DNA from: Allomuricauda sp.
Lineage (GTDB): Bacteria; Bacteroidota; Bacteroidia; Flavobacteriales; Flavobacteriaceae
Direction of reading: 5' to 3'
NCBI GenBank assembly: GCA_028289745.1
Contig: JANQOD010000272.1
Span: forward strand, 1 to 13,289
DNA length: 13,289 nucleotides
Part shown: positions 1 to 6,858 of the stretch, in pieces
Layout of the letters: each line of letters starts with the position of its first letter
Position numbering within the stretch: position 1 is the first letter of the stretch
The notes under the pieces: generated by a model
The model's database searches: none
Seen by the model: the letters and a program-made list of their open reading frames with translations, nothing else
What the model was told of the DNA's origin: nothing
Position numbers and translations under genes: made by a program

Positions 1-1
1 G

Positions 2-547
2 GTGGTGGCCGATGTCTCATCGACCACTGAACTTTTCGAAACTTTGGAAAAAATCTCCCCCGATGTGGTAATGCTTGAAATGGATATTCCTGAAATCAAT
101 GGCATTGCAACACTAAGAAAAATCAAACAAGAATTTCCAGATGCCAAAGTACTTATGTACAGCGGGCAATCTGAAGATGTTTATGCCTTAAGCACCATTC
201 GCGCTGGGGCCTACGGTTATCTGTCAAAAGCCGCAGATTTAGATTATATTGTTTCTGCCGTTCGAAAAGTGAGCGAAGGCAATATGTTCATCACCAATGA
301 ACTGGCACAACGATTGGCCTTTGATGAAGGCACCCAGAAACCTCGAAGGTTCTTTAGAAAACTTTCGACAAGAGAAATCGAAGTGCTCAAACTTTTGGCC
401 AGCGGAAAACGCAACAAAGAAGTGGCCGAGGGCTTGAATCTCAACGAAAAAACCGTCAGCACTTACAAGGCGAGATTAATGCGCAAATTGAATGTTGACA
501 ACCTCGTGGATTTGCTGCAACAAGCAAAAGCGCTTGAGCTTTATTAA
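2..547 (+). CDS. NarL/LuxR-family response regulator, 5' partial
   Basis: This is the C-terminal 181 residues of a DNA-binding response regulator; the first ~30 residues, with the acidic pocket, lie before the window, so the GTG at position 2 is not a proposed start. Residues 1-~95 are the rest of a receiver domain: the conserved switch Ser (S54, in VLMYSG) and Lys (K76, in GYLSK) are present. The phosphoacceptor Asp, which should precede the conserved P30-x3-G34 by four residues, is Glu (E26, codon 77-79). Residues 121-176 form a GerE/LuxR helix-turn-helix (LSTREIEVLKLLASG and NEKTVSTYK). It is therefore a transcription factor whose receiver may not be switched in the usual way. The gene converges on dnaG and ends 21 bases before a shared terminator. 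Its target genes cannot be read from the window. The family is certain; the phosphorylation behaviour is inference. Confidence 0.93.
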   Translation: MVADVSSTTELFETLEKISPDVVMLEMDIPEINGIATLRKIKQEFPDAKVLMYSGQSEDVYALSTIRAGAYGYLSKAADLDYIVSAVRKVSEGNMFITNELAQRLAFDEGTQKPRRFFRKLSTREIEVLKLLASGKRNKEVAEGLNLNEKTVSTYKARLMRKLNVDNLVDLLQQAKALELY

Positions 548-568
548 AAAAACAATTGACACTGTATG

Positions 569-600
569 AAAACCCCAATTTTTTTGGGGTTTTTCTTTTT
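569..600. terminator. Intrinsic terminator between response regulator and dnaG
   Basis: AAAACCCC (569-576) pairs with GGGGTTTT (586-593) around a short AT loop, followed by a T-rich tail to 600. The A-run on the left gives a T-run on the other strand, so it can serve both converging genes. The dnaG stop codon starts at 601 and its last base is at 599. Confidence 0.85.
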
Positions 601-2572
601 AAGATAGTACCCTACTCAATTTGGCGTTCAATAATTTGTTCAATTGTAAGTAGTTGACAATTTCTTCCAAGGTCTCGGAGTGGTCGTCCTGTGATTCTTT
701 TGTATGTTCCCGTAGTTGGGCAATACGGTTTCTGATCAAATTACAGCGAAGTGTCAAAATGGTCTCCCCGACCAATTGGGCGATACCATGTTGTTTTTCT
801 TTTGGATAGATCTCTTTTCGCTCCCAATTGTGAAGTGCATATTTTTCTTCTTCCATTACTATAGATGAAAGCTCATTGACAAAACCTTGATCTAGCCCTA
901 CCATGAATTCGTTGATGTTGAAACCCTCATTTTTGTTGAGCGCCTCTATTAACTTATAATATACATGTTTGAAATTCTCATTGCTCAGTTCAATCTCATC
1001 TTCCTGTAGATCCAAATAGATTTTTTCGTACACTTTGGCCTCTACCTTTTCAGGCTCCAATACCAAATCGCCTTCGTCATTTTCTTTGAGCACCAAATCT
1101 TCAAATTCTTGCTTTTCATTGCCATATAGCAATAGCATTTCTATGATCTTGCGTTCCAACTCATACTGAACATCGACCTTTTCTACGGTGGCCTCATTTT
1201 TGACCACTTCAAACGCCTTTTGTTCTTGCTTAAGTCTTTTATTGGCGTCGGCAACCCCCTTTTTGGTCAGTTGTGCCAAGGTATCATAGAGCACCCCTTC
1301 TGAAACCTGCATCATTTTGGCGCATTCCTGTATATAGACCTCTTGTTTGATGCGATCGGGAATCTTGGCGATACTCTGCACAATATCCCTGATGGTTTCG
1401 GCACGTTTAATGGGGTCATCGGCCGCTTCTTTGACCAAGAGCGAGGTCTTGAACTGGATGAAATCTTTTGAATGTTCTTCCAAATACAGTACCACATCTT
1501 CAAAAGCATTGCTTTTGGCAAAACTGTCGGGATCTTCACCTTCTGGAAACGTACAGACCTTTACGTTCATCCCCTGCTCCAAGATCAGGTCAATGCCCCT
1601 CAACGATGCCCTTAGGCCCGCGGCATCACCATCGAACAAAACGGTGATGTTCTTGGTCAAACGGTTCACCAAACGTATTTGCTCAGGCGTCAGGGCCGTA
1701 CCGCTCGACGCCACCACGTTTTCAATGCCGCACTGGTACATTTGGATCACATCGGTATAGCCCTCTACCAAATAGCAATTATCTTCTTTTGCAATGGCCT
1801 GTTTCGCGAAATAGATGCCATAGAGCACCTTGCTCTTATGGTAAATCTCACTTTCGGGCGAGTTCAGGTATTTTGCCGCCTTTTTATCACTGGTCAGAAT
1901 ACGGCCCCCAAAACCCAGTACCCGTCCACTCATCGAATGTATCGGGAACATCACCCTACCCTTAAAGCGATCAAAGGTTTTTTTACTGCCATTACTTTGC
2001 TCTTTGACAATGGTAAGGCCCGTTTTTTCAAGAAACGCTAATTGATAGCCCTTTTCAAAAGCGTGTTTTGTAAAGGCTTCCCATTCATCGAGACTATAGC
2101 CCAGACCGAATTTTTTGATCGTCTCTTCGGTGAAGCCTCGTTCTTTGAAATAGGTCTGACCAATGGCCCTGCCGGGTTCTGATTGCCACAAAACATCCGT
2201 AAAATATTTTTGGGCGAACTCTGAGACGAGATACATGCTCTCGCGTTCATCAGCCTGTTCTTTTTCTTCGGAAGTCTGTTCGGTTTCTTCAACTTCTATA
2301 TTATACTTTTTAGCGAGATAGCGAATCGCTTCAGGATAGGTAAAGTGTTCATGTTCCATCAAAAAGGCAACCACATTGCCCCCCTTTCCACTGCTGAAAT
2401 CCTTCCAGATCTGCTTTACCGGCGATACCATGAAACTAGGCGTACGTTCATCGGTAAACGGGCTTAATCCCTTGTAGTTCGAGCCTGATTTCTTCAGTTG
2501 CACAAAATCACCGATGACCTCTTCGACACGGGCAGTTTCGTACACTTGGTCTATGGTTGTCTTTGCTATCAT
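599..2572 (-). CDS. dnaG: DNA primase DnaG, without zinc ligands
   Basis: Replicative primase, 657 residues, which makes RNA primers at the fork in contact with the DnaB helicase. Order of domains: an N-terminal CHC2-type domain (~1-95), the RNA-polymerase core (~120-360; ERGF at 144-147, FGGR at 221-224), with a Toprim fold holding E270 in VEGYTD, D314 and D316 in FDGDAAG, and EDPDSF at 346-351, then a helical C-terminal region for helicase binding. The catalytic acidic residues are all present. The N-terminal domain keeps the fold's motifs (TPSFMVSP, GKGGN), but the four zinc ligands of E. coli DnaG (C40, H43, C61, C64) are S37, T40, D58 and S61 here. I believe this loss is shared by flavobacterial primases, which argues against an error. 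The ATG at 2572 gives the usual N-terminus. It stands alone, divergent from the zinc-ribbon gene. Identity is firm. Confidence 0.97.
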   Translation of the reverse strand: MIAKTTIDQVYETARVEEVIGDFVQLKKSGSNYKGLSPFTDERTPSFMVSPVKQIWKDFSSGKGGNVVAFLMEHEHFTYPEAIRYLAKKYNIEVEETEQTSEEKEQADERESMYLVSEFAQKYFTDVLWQSEPGRAIGQTYFKERGFTEETIKKFGLGYSLDEWEAFTKHAFEKGYQLAFLEKTGLTIVKEQSNGSKKTFDRFKGRVMFPIHSMSGRVLGFGGRILTSDKKAAKYLNSPESEIYHKSKVLYGIYFAKQAIAKEDNCYLVEGYTDVIQMYQCGIENVVASSGTALTPEQIRLVNRLTKNITVLFDGDAAGLRASLRGIDLILEQGMNVKVCTFPEGEDPDSFAKSNAFEDVVLYLEEHSKDFIQFKTSLLVKEAADDPIKRAETIRDIVQSIAKIPDRIKQEVYIQECAKMMQVSEGVLYDTLAQLTKKGVADANKRLKQEQKAFEVVKNEATVEKVDVQYELERKIIEMLLLYGNEKQEFEDLVLKENDEGDLVLEPEKVEAKVYEKIYLDLQEDEIELSNENFKHVYYKLIEALNKNEGFNINEFMVGLDQGFVNELSSIVMEEEKYALHNWERKEIYPKEKQHGIAQLVGETILTLRCNLIRNRIAQLREHTKESQDDHSETLEEIVNYLQLNKLLNAKLSRVLS

Positions 2573-2592
2573 TTGTCATTCATGGAAGTGAA

Positions 2593-2625
2593 TAAAAATA
2601 CGGATTTTTACCCTCACATATTCAA
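2593..2625 (-). promoter_or_regulatory. Possible dnaG promoter
   Basis: On the minus strand a TTG (2623-2625) is followed after 22 bases by TATTTTTA (2593-2600), one mismatch from the Bacteroidota -7 consensus TAnnTTTG. It sits about 20 bases upstream of the dnaG ATG. The match is imperfect and the region is AT-rich, so this is weak. Confidence 0.25.
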
Positions 2626-2672
2626 TCACCGAATGAAGGTGGAACTTTGCTAAATTTATATAAAATTAAAGC

Positions 2673-2915
2673 ATGATCTTTTTCTTCGGAACCCGTTTGG
2701 GAAAGCAAAGCATTCGGCAGTTGGCAAATGTGGCCTGCCCCCATTGTAGACAAAGAGGAACACTAGCGGCTATCTCACAACCCAACTATTTTCATTTGTT
2801 CTGGCTACCGCTTTTTCGTGTACAGACATTGCGGTTTGCTGAATGTTCACATTGTAAACGGGCCTATTACAAAGAAGAGTTTTCAAAAGAAATGAGGGAA
2901 GCAATCTTGAAATGA
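2673..2915 (+). CDS. Small zinc-ribbon protein
   Basis: An 80-residue cytosolic protein with two Cys pairs, CPHC (C22, C25) and CSHC (C58, C61), spaced as in a single zinc ribbon. Between them is a hydrophobic aromatic stretch (FHLFWLPLF, 40-48) that is probably buried and not a full membrane span. It matches, from memory, a small zinc-ribbon family common in Flavobacteriia that begins MIFFFGT. The molecular role of that family is unknown to me. The ATG follows a very AT-rich leader. The gene diverges from dnaG and converges on the barrel gene, so it is a single-gene transcript. No catalytic residues are visible; DNA, RNA or protein binding are all possible. Confidence 0.8.
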   Translation: MIFFFGTRLGKQSIRQLANVACPHCRQRGTLAAISQPNYFHLFWLPLFRVQTLRFAECSHCKRAYYKEEFSKEMREAILK

Positions 2916-2924
2916 TCGCTTCCC
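2896..2924. terminator. Hairpin over the zinc-ribbon stop codon, possible terminator
   Basis: GGGAAGC (2896-2902) pairs with GCTTCCC (2918-2924) around a 15-base loop that contains the stop codon (2913-2915). It lies between two converging genes. There is no clear T-tract on the plus strand; on the minus strand the stem is followed by a moderately T-rich stretch. It may stop transcripts from either side weakly. Confidence 0.4.
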
Positions 2925-2944
2925 GTCTGAAAATAACAACATGG

Positions 2945-4021
2945 TCAAAGATCGAACCGAAGGCCCAAGGAGATATTTCGTTGTTCAACCTCAGCATCTT
3001 TAAAAATGGGGTTCAAATCATATTTCACATATAACAGCACCCCTTCTACGCCTGCATATGCGCTCAACCCATAGATTAAATCACTGGTGTTGTAATCACG
3101 TTTGAGCTTGTCTTTTACCCGTTCACCATCCCTGGTGTACTTAAGTTTTTGTCTGGTACCGAGATTGAATCCGCCATAACCGCCAATGCCGACACGAAAT
3201 TGTCTGTGCAAAGAATATCGAATTTTCTTCTCGGATTCATAGTACCTTGAGGGGCCAAATTCAAAATGGACAGGAAAAACCAAATTATCCATGCGCAGTT
3301 TGGCTTTGTCCAATTCCACATCAAATTCCTGCAGTTCTGTTTGGTCACCGTTTTGAACAAAGTATTGGTTATCATCAGGTTTTAACCCGTTGAACTGAAA
3401 AGAGAATCCGTAGTTGAAACGTAACCAATTAGACTTTCTAAAAACACGGGTGCGCCATTGCCAACCCATTTCAAAAAAACGGCTACCTCCAATTTTATAG
3501 GGTGATTCATCCAATGATTGCCCATCGATTATGGCATTGTTCAGACCAATGGCGAGAACAAAATCAGAATAGGTACGCCTATCGTACTTCACATCTTGTC
3601 TCCATCCTTTACTTCTGAAAATGAACTCTTCGAAAGGTTTGCCCCCTATATCAATTCCTATTCTTACCTGATCCTCTGGAATTGTATCATTTTCCATATC
3701 TGAAAAAACCTCTCCCTCATTCCTATCTATCAATGCAATCTGGTTATCGATAATGGCTATGCGATTTTCAATGTTCATGGCTCGTTTCTTAGCGGCCTCT
3801 TCTTTTAAAATTTTTGCTTTTTCTTCTGTAAGTGTCCCTTGATCCAATCTTTTGTTGATGGCCTGCACCTCGATTTTCAAGGCTTCTTTTTCTTGTCTGG
3901 TAATTTTTTCTTTTTGCTCTTTGAGAACTTTTATTCTTTCTTTATAATCTTCTTGAGCCTGCAACTGTTGGGCCAATAAGGCCAATAACAGGCCCACTAA
4001 AAGTGTTGTGATTTTTCTCAT
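2945..4021 (-). CDS. Secreted coiled-coil / predicted outer-membrane beta-barrel protein
   Basis: A 358-residue exported protein of unrecognised family. Residues 1-22 are a signal peptide (basic MRK, long Leu core, LQA before Q23). Residues ~25-100 are rich in Lys, Glu and Gln with heptad-like hydrophobic spacing and very likely form a coiled coil. From ~118 the pattern changes to alternating hydrophobic and polar stretches with many aromatic and Gly residues (for example IGIDIGG, WLRFNYGFSFQF, VGIGGYGGFNLG, LLYVKYDL), ending in SLGLRFDL, as in outer-membrane beta-barrels. No lipobox Cys is present. The gene is third in line after the sigma factor and the membrane protein, with an 86-base gap that carries a hairpin. 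The likely role is a surface or periplasm-spanning component controlled by that sigma factor; this is inference from position. Confidence 0.8.
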   Translation of the reverse strand: MRKITTLLVGLLLALLAQQLQAQEDYKERIKVLKEQKEKITRQEKEALKIEVQAINKRLDQGTLTEEKAKILKEEAAKKRAMNIENRIAIIDNQIALIDRNEGEVFSDMENDTIPEDQVRIGIDIGGKPFEEFIFRSKGWRQDVKYDRRTYSDFVLAIGLNNAIIDGQSLDESPYKIGGSRFFEMGWQWRTRVFRKSNWLRFNYGFSFQFNGLKPDDNQYFVQNGDQTELQEFDVELDKAKLRMDNLVFPVHFEFGPSRYYESEKKIRYSLHRQFRVGIGGYGGFNLGTRQKLKYTRDGERVKDKLKRDYNTSDLIYGLSAYAGVEGVLLYVKYDLNPIFKDAEVEQRNISLGLRFDL

Positions 4022-4051
4022 GATCGTCTTGGTTTAGCATTCCTCTCCCGA

Positions 4052-4077
4052 CCTCCCCCATATTGACCATGGGGAGG
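4052..4077 (-). repeat. Inverted repeat between anti-sigma and barrel genes
   Basis: CCCCAT (4056-4061) pairs with ATGGGG (4069-4074) around a 7-base loop, and CCT/AGG (4052-4054 and 4075-4077) can extend the stem past one bulged C. The hairpin lies in the leader of the barrel gene and ends about 30 bases before its start. No T-tract follows, so an mRNA-stability, attenuation or processing element fits better than a terminator. Confidence 0.55.
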
Positions 4078-4107
4078 AACCAGAGCAGGAATTCTATTGA
4101 TGATTTA

Positions 4108-4824
4108 TTAATTGTTGCGGTCGGCCACCGCGGTCTTCAATTTGAAATACCCTTGTTTCAATGCATCGAAAATCTCATCTCTAAAGGTCTGGTCAAGTTC
4201 ACTTTCAACCTCATTCAAAAGTGCCATTGCATCAACGGCTCCATCTCTTTGAATAGCCTTCTCGGTCAAGATCTCACGCTGGGCCGCTCTTAGCAATGAA
4301 TCAACTTCGGCCTCGGTAACTTGTTTGTTCTGACTCTCAAGCAACGTCACCTGGGCCATTACCTCATCAAGTTTTTTATCGATGAGATTTCTGCCATTGT
4401 CCACAGGTTCACTTCTGGTTTTTTTGGCACCGTCAACTTTTGCCATGGTAATTTTTGCTTTGGATACTTCTTTGGTATCTATAATGGATTTTTGTCTTTC
4501 GATGCCCGGTTTCTCAGCGGCAATGGTTTCGGTAGCCCTTTCTATTTCATCGTTTACCGCTCCAGATTCTTTTACCTTTGGTCTTTCTGGTGGCCTGTCA
4601 ACTATTTCCTCTTTGGTGATTTGTTCACTATCTGAGCTGAAAAAGAACATTGACAAAAACACTGCTCCCACAAAAAAAGCGGCCGCAACATACCCGTAGT
4701 ATCTTCTTCTTGGGCGAGAAGATTCAGGGCCCAATCGGGCTTCCAGTTTTTCCCATGCAGCTTCTGATGGCTTTATTTCACGCTCATGAAGCTTTTGCTT
4801 GATATGTTTTTCAAATTTGTCCAT
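4108..4824 (-). CDS. Single-pass membrane protein, probable anti-sigma factor
   Basis: A 238-residue protein. Residues 1-40 form a charged, helical cytosolic head (MDKFEKHIKQKL, then AAWEKLEARLG). A basic patch, RPRRR, leads into one membrane span (~43-63, YGYVAAAFFVGAVFLSMFFF), followed by a long, charged, low-complexity periplasmic tail with predicted helices at ~145-230. This layout, directly after an ECF-type sigma gene, fits an anti-sigma factor. No FecR, zinc-anti-sigma (HxxxCxxC) or RseA motif is visible, so the family is not a textbook one. I chose the ATG at 4824, not the upstream TTG at 4839, because MDKFEKHIK is the natural start and it leaves an 11-base gap after the sigma stop codon. 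It could also be a plain envelope protein. Confidence 0.78.
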   Translation of the reverse strand: MDKFEKHIKQKLHEREIKPSEAAWEKLEARLGPESSRPRRRYYGYVAAAFFVGAVFLSMFFFSSDSEQITKEEIVDRPPERPKVKESGAVNDEIERATETIAAEKPGIERQKSIIDTKEVSKAKITMAKVDGAKKTRSEPVDNGRNLIDKKLDEVMAQVTLLESQNKQVTEAEVDSLLRAAQREILTEKAIQRDGAVDAMALLNEVESELDQTFRDEIFDALKQGYFKLKTAVADRNN

Positions 4825-4835
4825 ATTTATTTTGT

Positions 4836-5408
4836 TCAATTGCCCCTTGACCGTGTGGGGCGGGAAATTTTGTCTAGTTTTAAATTTTCTTGCAACATTT
4901 TTCTAGCCTTGAAAAGCTGCGATTTTGAAGTGCCCGTGGTAATCTTCAATAATTCGGCAATTTCTTCATGCTTGTATCCTTCTACTGCATGTAATACAAA
5001 GACCATTTTGTATCCTTCGGGCAAACCATCGATTAAATGTTGTATGTGCTCCACATCGATAATAGAGGATTCACTTTCACTGCTATCGTTCACATATTGA
5101 AAGGTTTCCTCATCAAAAACCACAAATTGTTTTTTCCGCAGATGCGAAATACATTCCCGTACCATGATTTTTCGAATCCACCCTTCAAAACTTCCACGAT
5201 GTTCAAAAGCCTTCAGATTTTTAAAGACCTTAACAAAACCTTCGACCATCACATCTTCTGCGAAATGCACATCTTTGATATACTGCCTACAGAGACTCAA
5301 CATCTTTGGCGAATGTTTGTCATAAATGGTCCGCTGTGCCTGCCTTTCACCTGAAATGGCCTTTTTGACCAATTGTTTTTCGTTGCTATAGAACGGAATA
5401 ATTTTCAA
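4836..5408 (-). CDS. ECF-type RNA polymerase sigma factor
   Basis: 190 residues, the normal size for a two-domain ECF sigma factor. Region 2 spans ~24-92 (AEDVMVEGFVKVFKNL for core binding and -10 recognition, then FEGWIRKIMVRECISHLRK) and region 4 spans ~122-175 (LPEGYKMVFVLHAVEGYKHEEIAE, then the helix-turn-helix with TSKSQLFKARKML). An acidic, Ser-rich linker lies between (~99-120). The start is TTG at 5408: no ATG or GTG lies upstream in frame before a stop, and the next Met (M36) would cut into region 2. The gene heads a set with the membrane protein and the barrel protein and probably activates its own operon. TATATTTA at 5428-5435 (minus) resembles a -7 box but has no good -33 partner. 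Sigma identity is firm, the stimulus unknown. Confidence 0.93.
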   Translation of the reverse strand: MKIIPFYSNEKQLVKKAISGERQAQRTIYDKHSPKMLSLCRQYIKDVHFAEDVMVEGFVKVFKNLKAFEHRGSFEGWIRKIMVRECISHLRKKQFVVFDEETFQYVNDSSESESSIIDVEHIQHLIDGLPEGYKMVFVLHAVEGYKHEEIAELLKITTGTSKSQLFKARKMLQENLKLDKISRPTRSRGN

Positions 5409-5483
5409 GGGTTCTCGGTTTGTTCTATAAATATAGACGCATGTATTTTTAAAAAGGTTGTCTGGGGAAGAAAAAATAAGGGG

Positions 5484-5707
5484 TTAATGGTTAGTAGTTA
5501 GTAGTTAGTAGTTAGTAGTTAGTAGTTAGTAGTTAGTAGTTAATAGTCAATAGTTAATAGTTGATGGTCAATAGTTAATAGTTGATAGTTGATGGTCAAT
5601 AGTTGATGGATGATAGTGAAGGGTGAATAGTTAGTAGTTAAGCGTTCAGCGGTAGGCCTTAGACGGTAAGCGGTAGACGGTAAGCGGTAGGCGGTAAGCA
5701 TTAAGAG
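5484..5707. repeat. Phased heptanucleotide tandem array, 32 units
   Basis: This fills most of the 361-base gap between the sigma gene and the prenyl synthase gene. Units of exactly seven bases run without a phase break for 224 bases. Units 2-8 (5491-5539) are seven perfect copies of TTAGTAG. From 5540 to 5637 variants TTAATAG, TCAATAG, TTGATGG and TTGATAG alternate. From 5638 to 5700 the units change to a GC-richer set (GTAAGCG, GTAGACG, GTAGGCG). The pattern fits slipped-strand expansion followed by point mutation, with the newest copies at the sigma-gene end. It is similar in kind to the short tandem heptamer repeats known in cyanobacteria. No coding function is apparent, and transcription factor sites are not excluded. 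Confidence 0.95.
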
Positions 5708-5742
5708 CCACGGGAATATAAAAAAAATTGAACCAACGATCT

Positions 5743-5763
5743 GCATCGAGCATCCAGCATCCA
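5743..5763. repeat. Second short heptamer array (GCATCCA type)
   Basis: Three seven-base units, GCATCGA, GCATCCA, GCATCCA, followed by a partial GCA, end seven bases before the prenyl synthase stop codon. They lie 259 bases (37 x 7) from the first unit of the large array, so they keep its phase across a 35-base stretch that is not clearly repetitive. The phase match could be chance (1 in 7). Confidence 0.75.
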
Positions 5764-5769
5764 GCAACC

Positions 5770-6747
5770 CTACTTCTTCCTATCTACCACATAGTCGACC
5801 ATGAGCACCAATGATTCTTTATAAGGTGTATGCGGATAGTCATTCAGTAGCTCAAGGGCCTCGTCTTTGAATTGAAGCATTTTTGAAACCGCATAGTCAA
5901 GCCCTCCCATTTCTTTGACATAGGCGATGACCTCCTTGACCCGTTTTTTGTTCTTATTGTGGTTTTTAATGGAGTTTATCAACCAACGTTTTCTACTGTT
6001 ATCACTATTGTTAAGGGCATAAATCAAGGGCAATGTCATCTTTTGCTCCTTGATATCGATACCGGTAGGTTTACCGATGCGTTCTTCACCATAGTCGAAA
6101 AGGTCATCTTTTATCTGAAAGGCCATTCCGCATAGCTCTCCGAACCTTCTAAAAGTCTCGACTTCTTTAGAATCGGGTTTTACCGCACAGGCCCCCATAC
6201 TGCAACAGGCGGCGATAAGCGTCGCCGTTTTTTGACGTATGATATCATAATAAACTTCTTCGGTAATATCGAGCAGACGTGCTTTTTCAATTTGTAAGAG
6301 CTCGCCCTCGCTCATTTGCTTGACCGCATTTGAGATGATATGCAATAAATCATAGTCTTTTCGCTCAAGCGCCACGAGAAGTCCTTTCGAAAATAAAAAA
6401 TCACCTACCAGTACGGCAATTTTGTTCTTCCACAGGGCATTTATTGAGAAAAAGCCTCTTCGTTTGTCACTTTCATCTACCACATCATCATGTACAAGGC
6501 TGGCGGTATGTATCAATTCAATAATGGACGCCCCGGTATAGGTACGGTCGTTCACCTTACCATCGTTAAGCATTTTAGCGGTCAAAAAGACAAACATGGG
6601 ACGCATTTGCTTGCCTTTTCTATTGACGATATAGAAAGTGATCCTATTGAAAAGTGAAACCTTGGAAGACATTGATTGACGAAACTTTTCTTCAAAAAGC
6701 TCCATTTCTTTTTCAATCGGCTCCCGTATTTGCGCAGCAATTTTCAA
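5770..6747 (-). CDS. Long-chain polyprenyl diphosphate synthase
   Basis: A 325-residue all-trans prenyl transferase that adds isopentenyl diphosphate units to an allylic primer to make the side chain of menaquinone; cytosolic or membrane-associated. Both Asp-rich motifs are visible: the first, HDDVVDESDKRR, with D87, D88 and D91, and the second, KDDLFD, with D214, D215 and D218. GKQMRP (45-50) is the diphosphate-binding region. Positions five and four before the first motif are small (A82, S83), which in this family leaves room for a long product (C30 or more) and argues against farnesyl or geranylgeranyl synthase. Flavobacteriaceae typically carry MK-6, so a C30 product is plausible but not shown. 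The start is TTG at 6747: a stop lies eight codons upstream and no ATG is available. Stand-alone, downstream of rlmN. Confidence 0.93.
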   Translation of the reverse strand: MKIAAQIREPIEKEMELFEEKFRQSMSSKVSLFNRITFYIVNRKGKQMRPMFVFLTAKMLNDGKVNDRTYTGASIIELIHTASLVHDDVVDESDKRRGFFSINALWKNKIAVLVGDFLFSKGLLVALERKDYDLLHIISNAVKQMSEGELLQIEKARLLDITEEVYYDIIRQKTATLIAACCSMGACAVKPDSKEVETFRRFGELCGMAFQIKDDLFDYGEERIGKPTGIDIKEQKMTLPLIYALNNSDNSRKRWLINSIKNHNKNKKRVKEVIAYVKEMGGLDYAVSKMLQFKDEALELLNDYPHTPYKESLVLMVDYVVDRKK

Positions 6748-6777
6748 ACGACGACCAGGTCTGTTGGTTCAGCGTAT

Positions 6778-6812
6778 CAAAAGTAGCGAAAATCAGGGGT
6801 TTGGTCTGCCAA
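6778..6812 (-). promoter_or_regulatory. Possible promoter of the prenyl synthase gene
   Basis: On the minus strand TACTTTTG (6778-6785) is an exact match to the Bacteroidota -7 box TAnnTTTG. A TTG at 6810-6812 lies 24 bases upstream, a little longer than the usual spacing. Transcription would start about 24 bases before the TTG start codon. Confidence 0.4.
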
Positions 6813-6858
6813 AATAGCTAAAGTGCACAAAAATCGGTTTCTATTGATATGATGATGG

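Noticed and set aside
1347..2041. Two overlapping plus-strand open frames of 137 and 120 codons
   Set aside because: They are antisense to the catalytic core of dnaG, match no family and have no start region or promoter of their own.
4825..4839. Upstream TTG start for the anti-sigma gene, overlapping the sigma stop codon
   Set aside because: It would add five residues (MNKIN) before a better ATG that matches the natural MDKFEKHIK start.
5484..5763. CRISPR array
   Set aside because: Units are seven bases with no spacers and there are no cas genes.
5540..5767. 75-codon open frame on the minus strand rich in LLTINYQ and TAYRLPSTAYRL repeats
   Set aside because: It is the translation of the heptamer arrays; repeats of seven residues arise automatically from a seven-base unit, and it ends at the first perfect unit.
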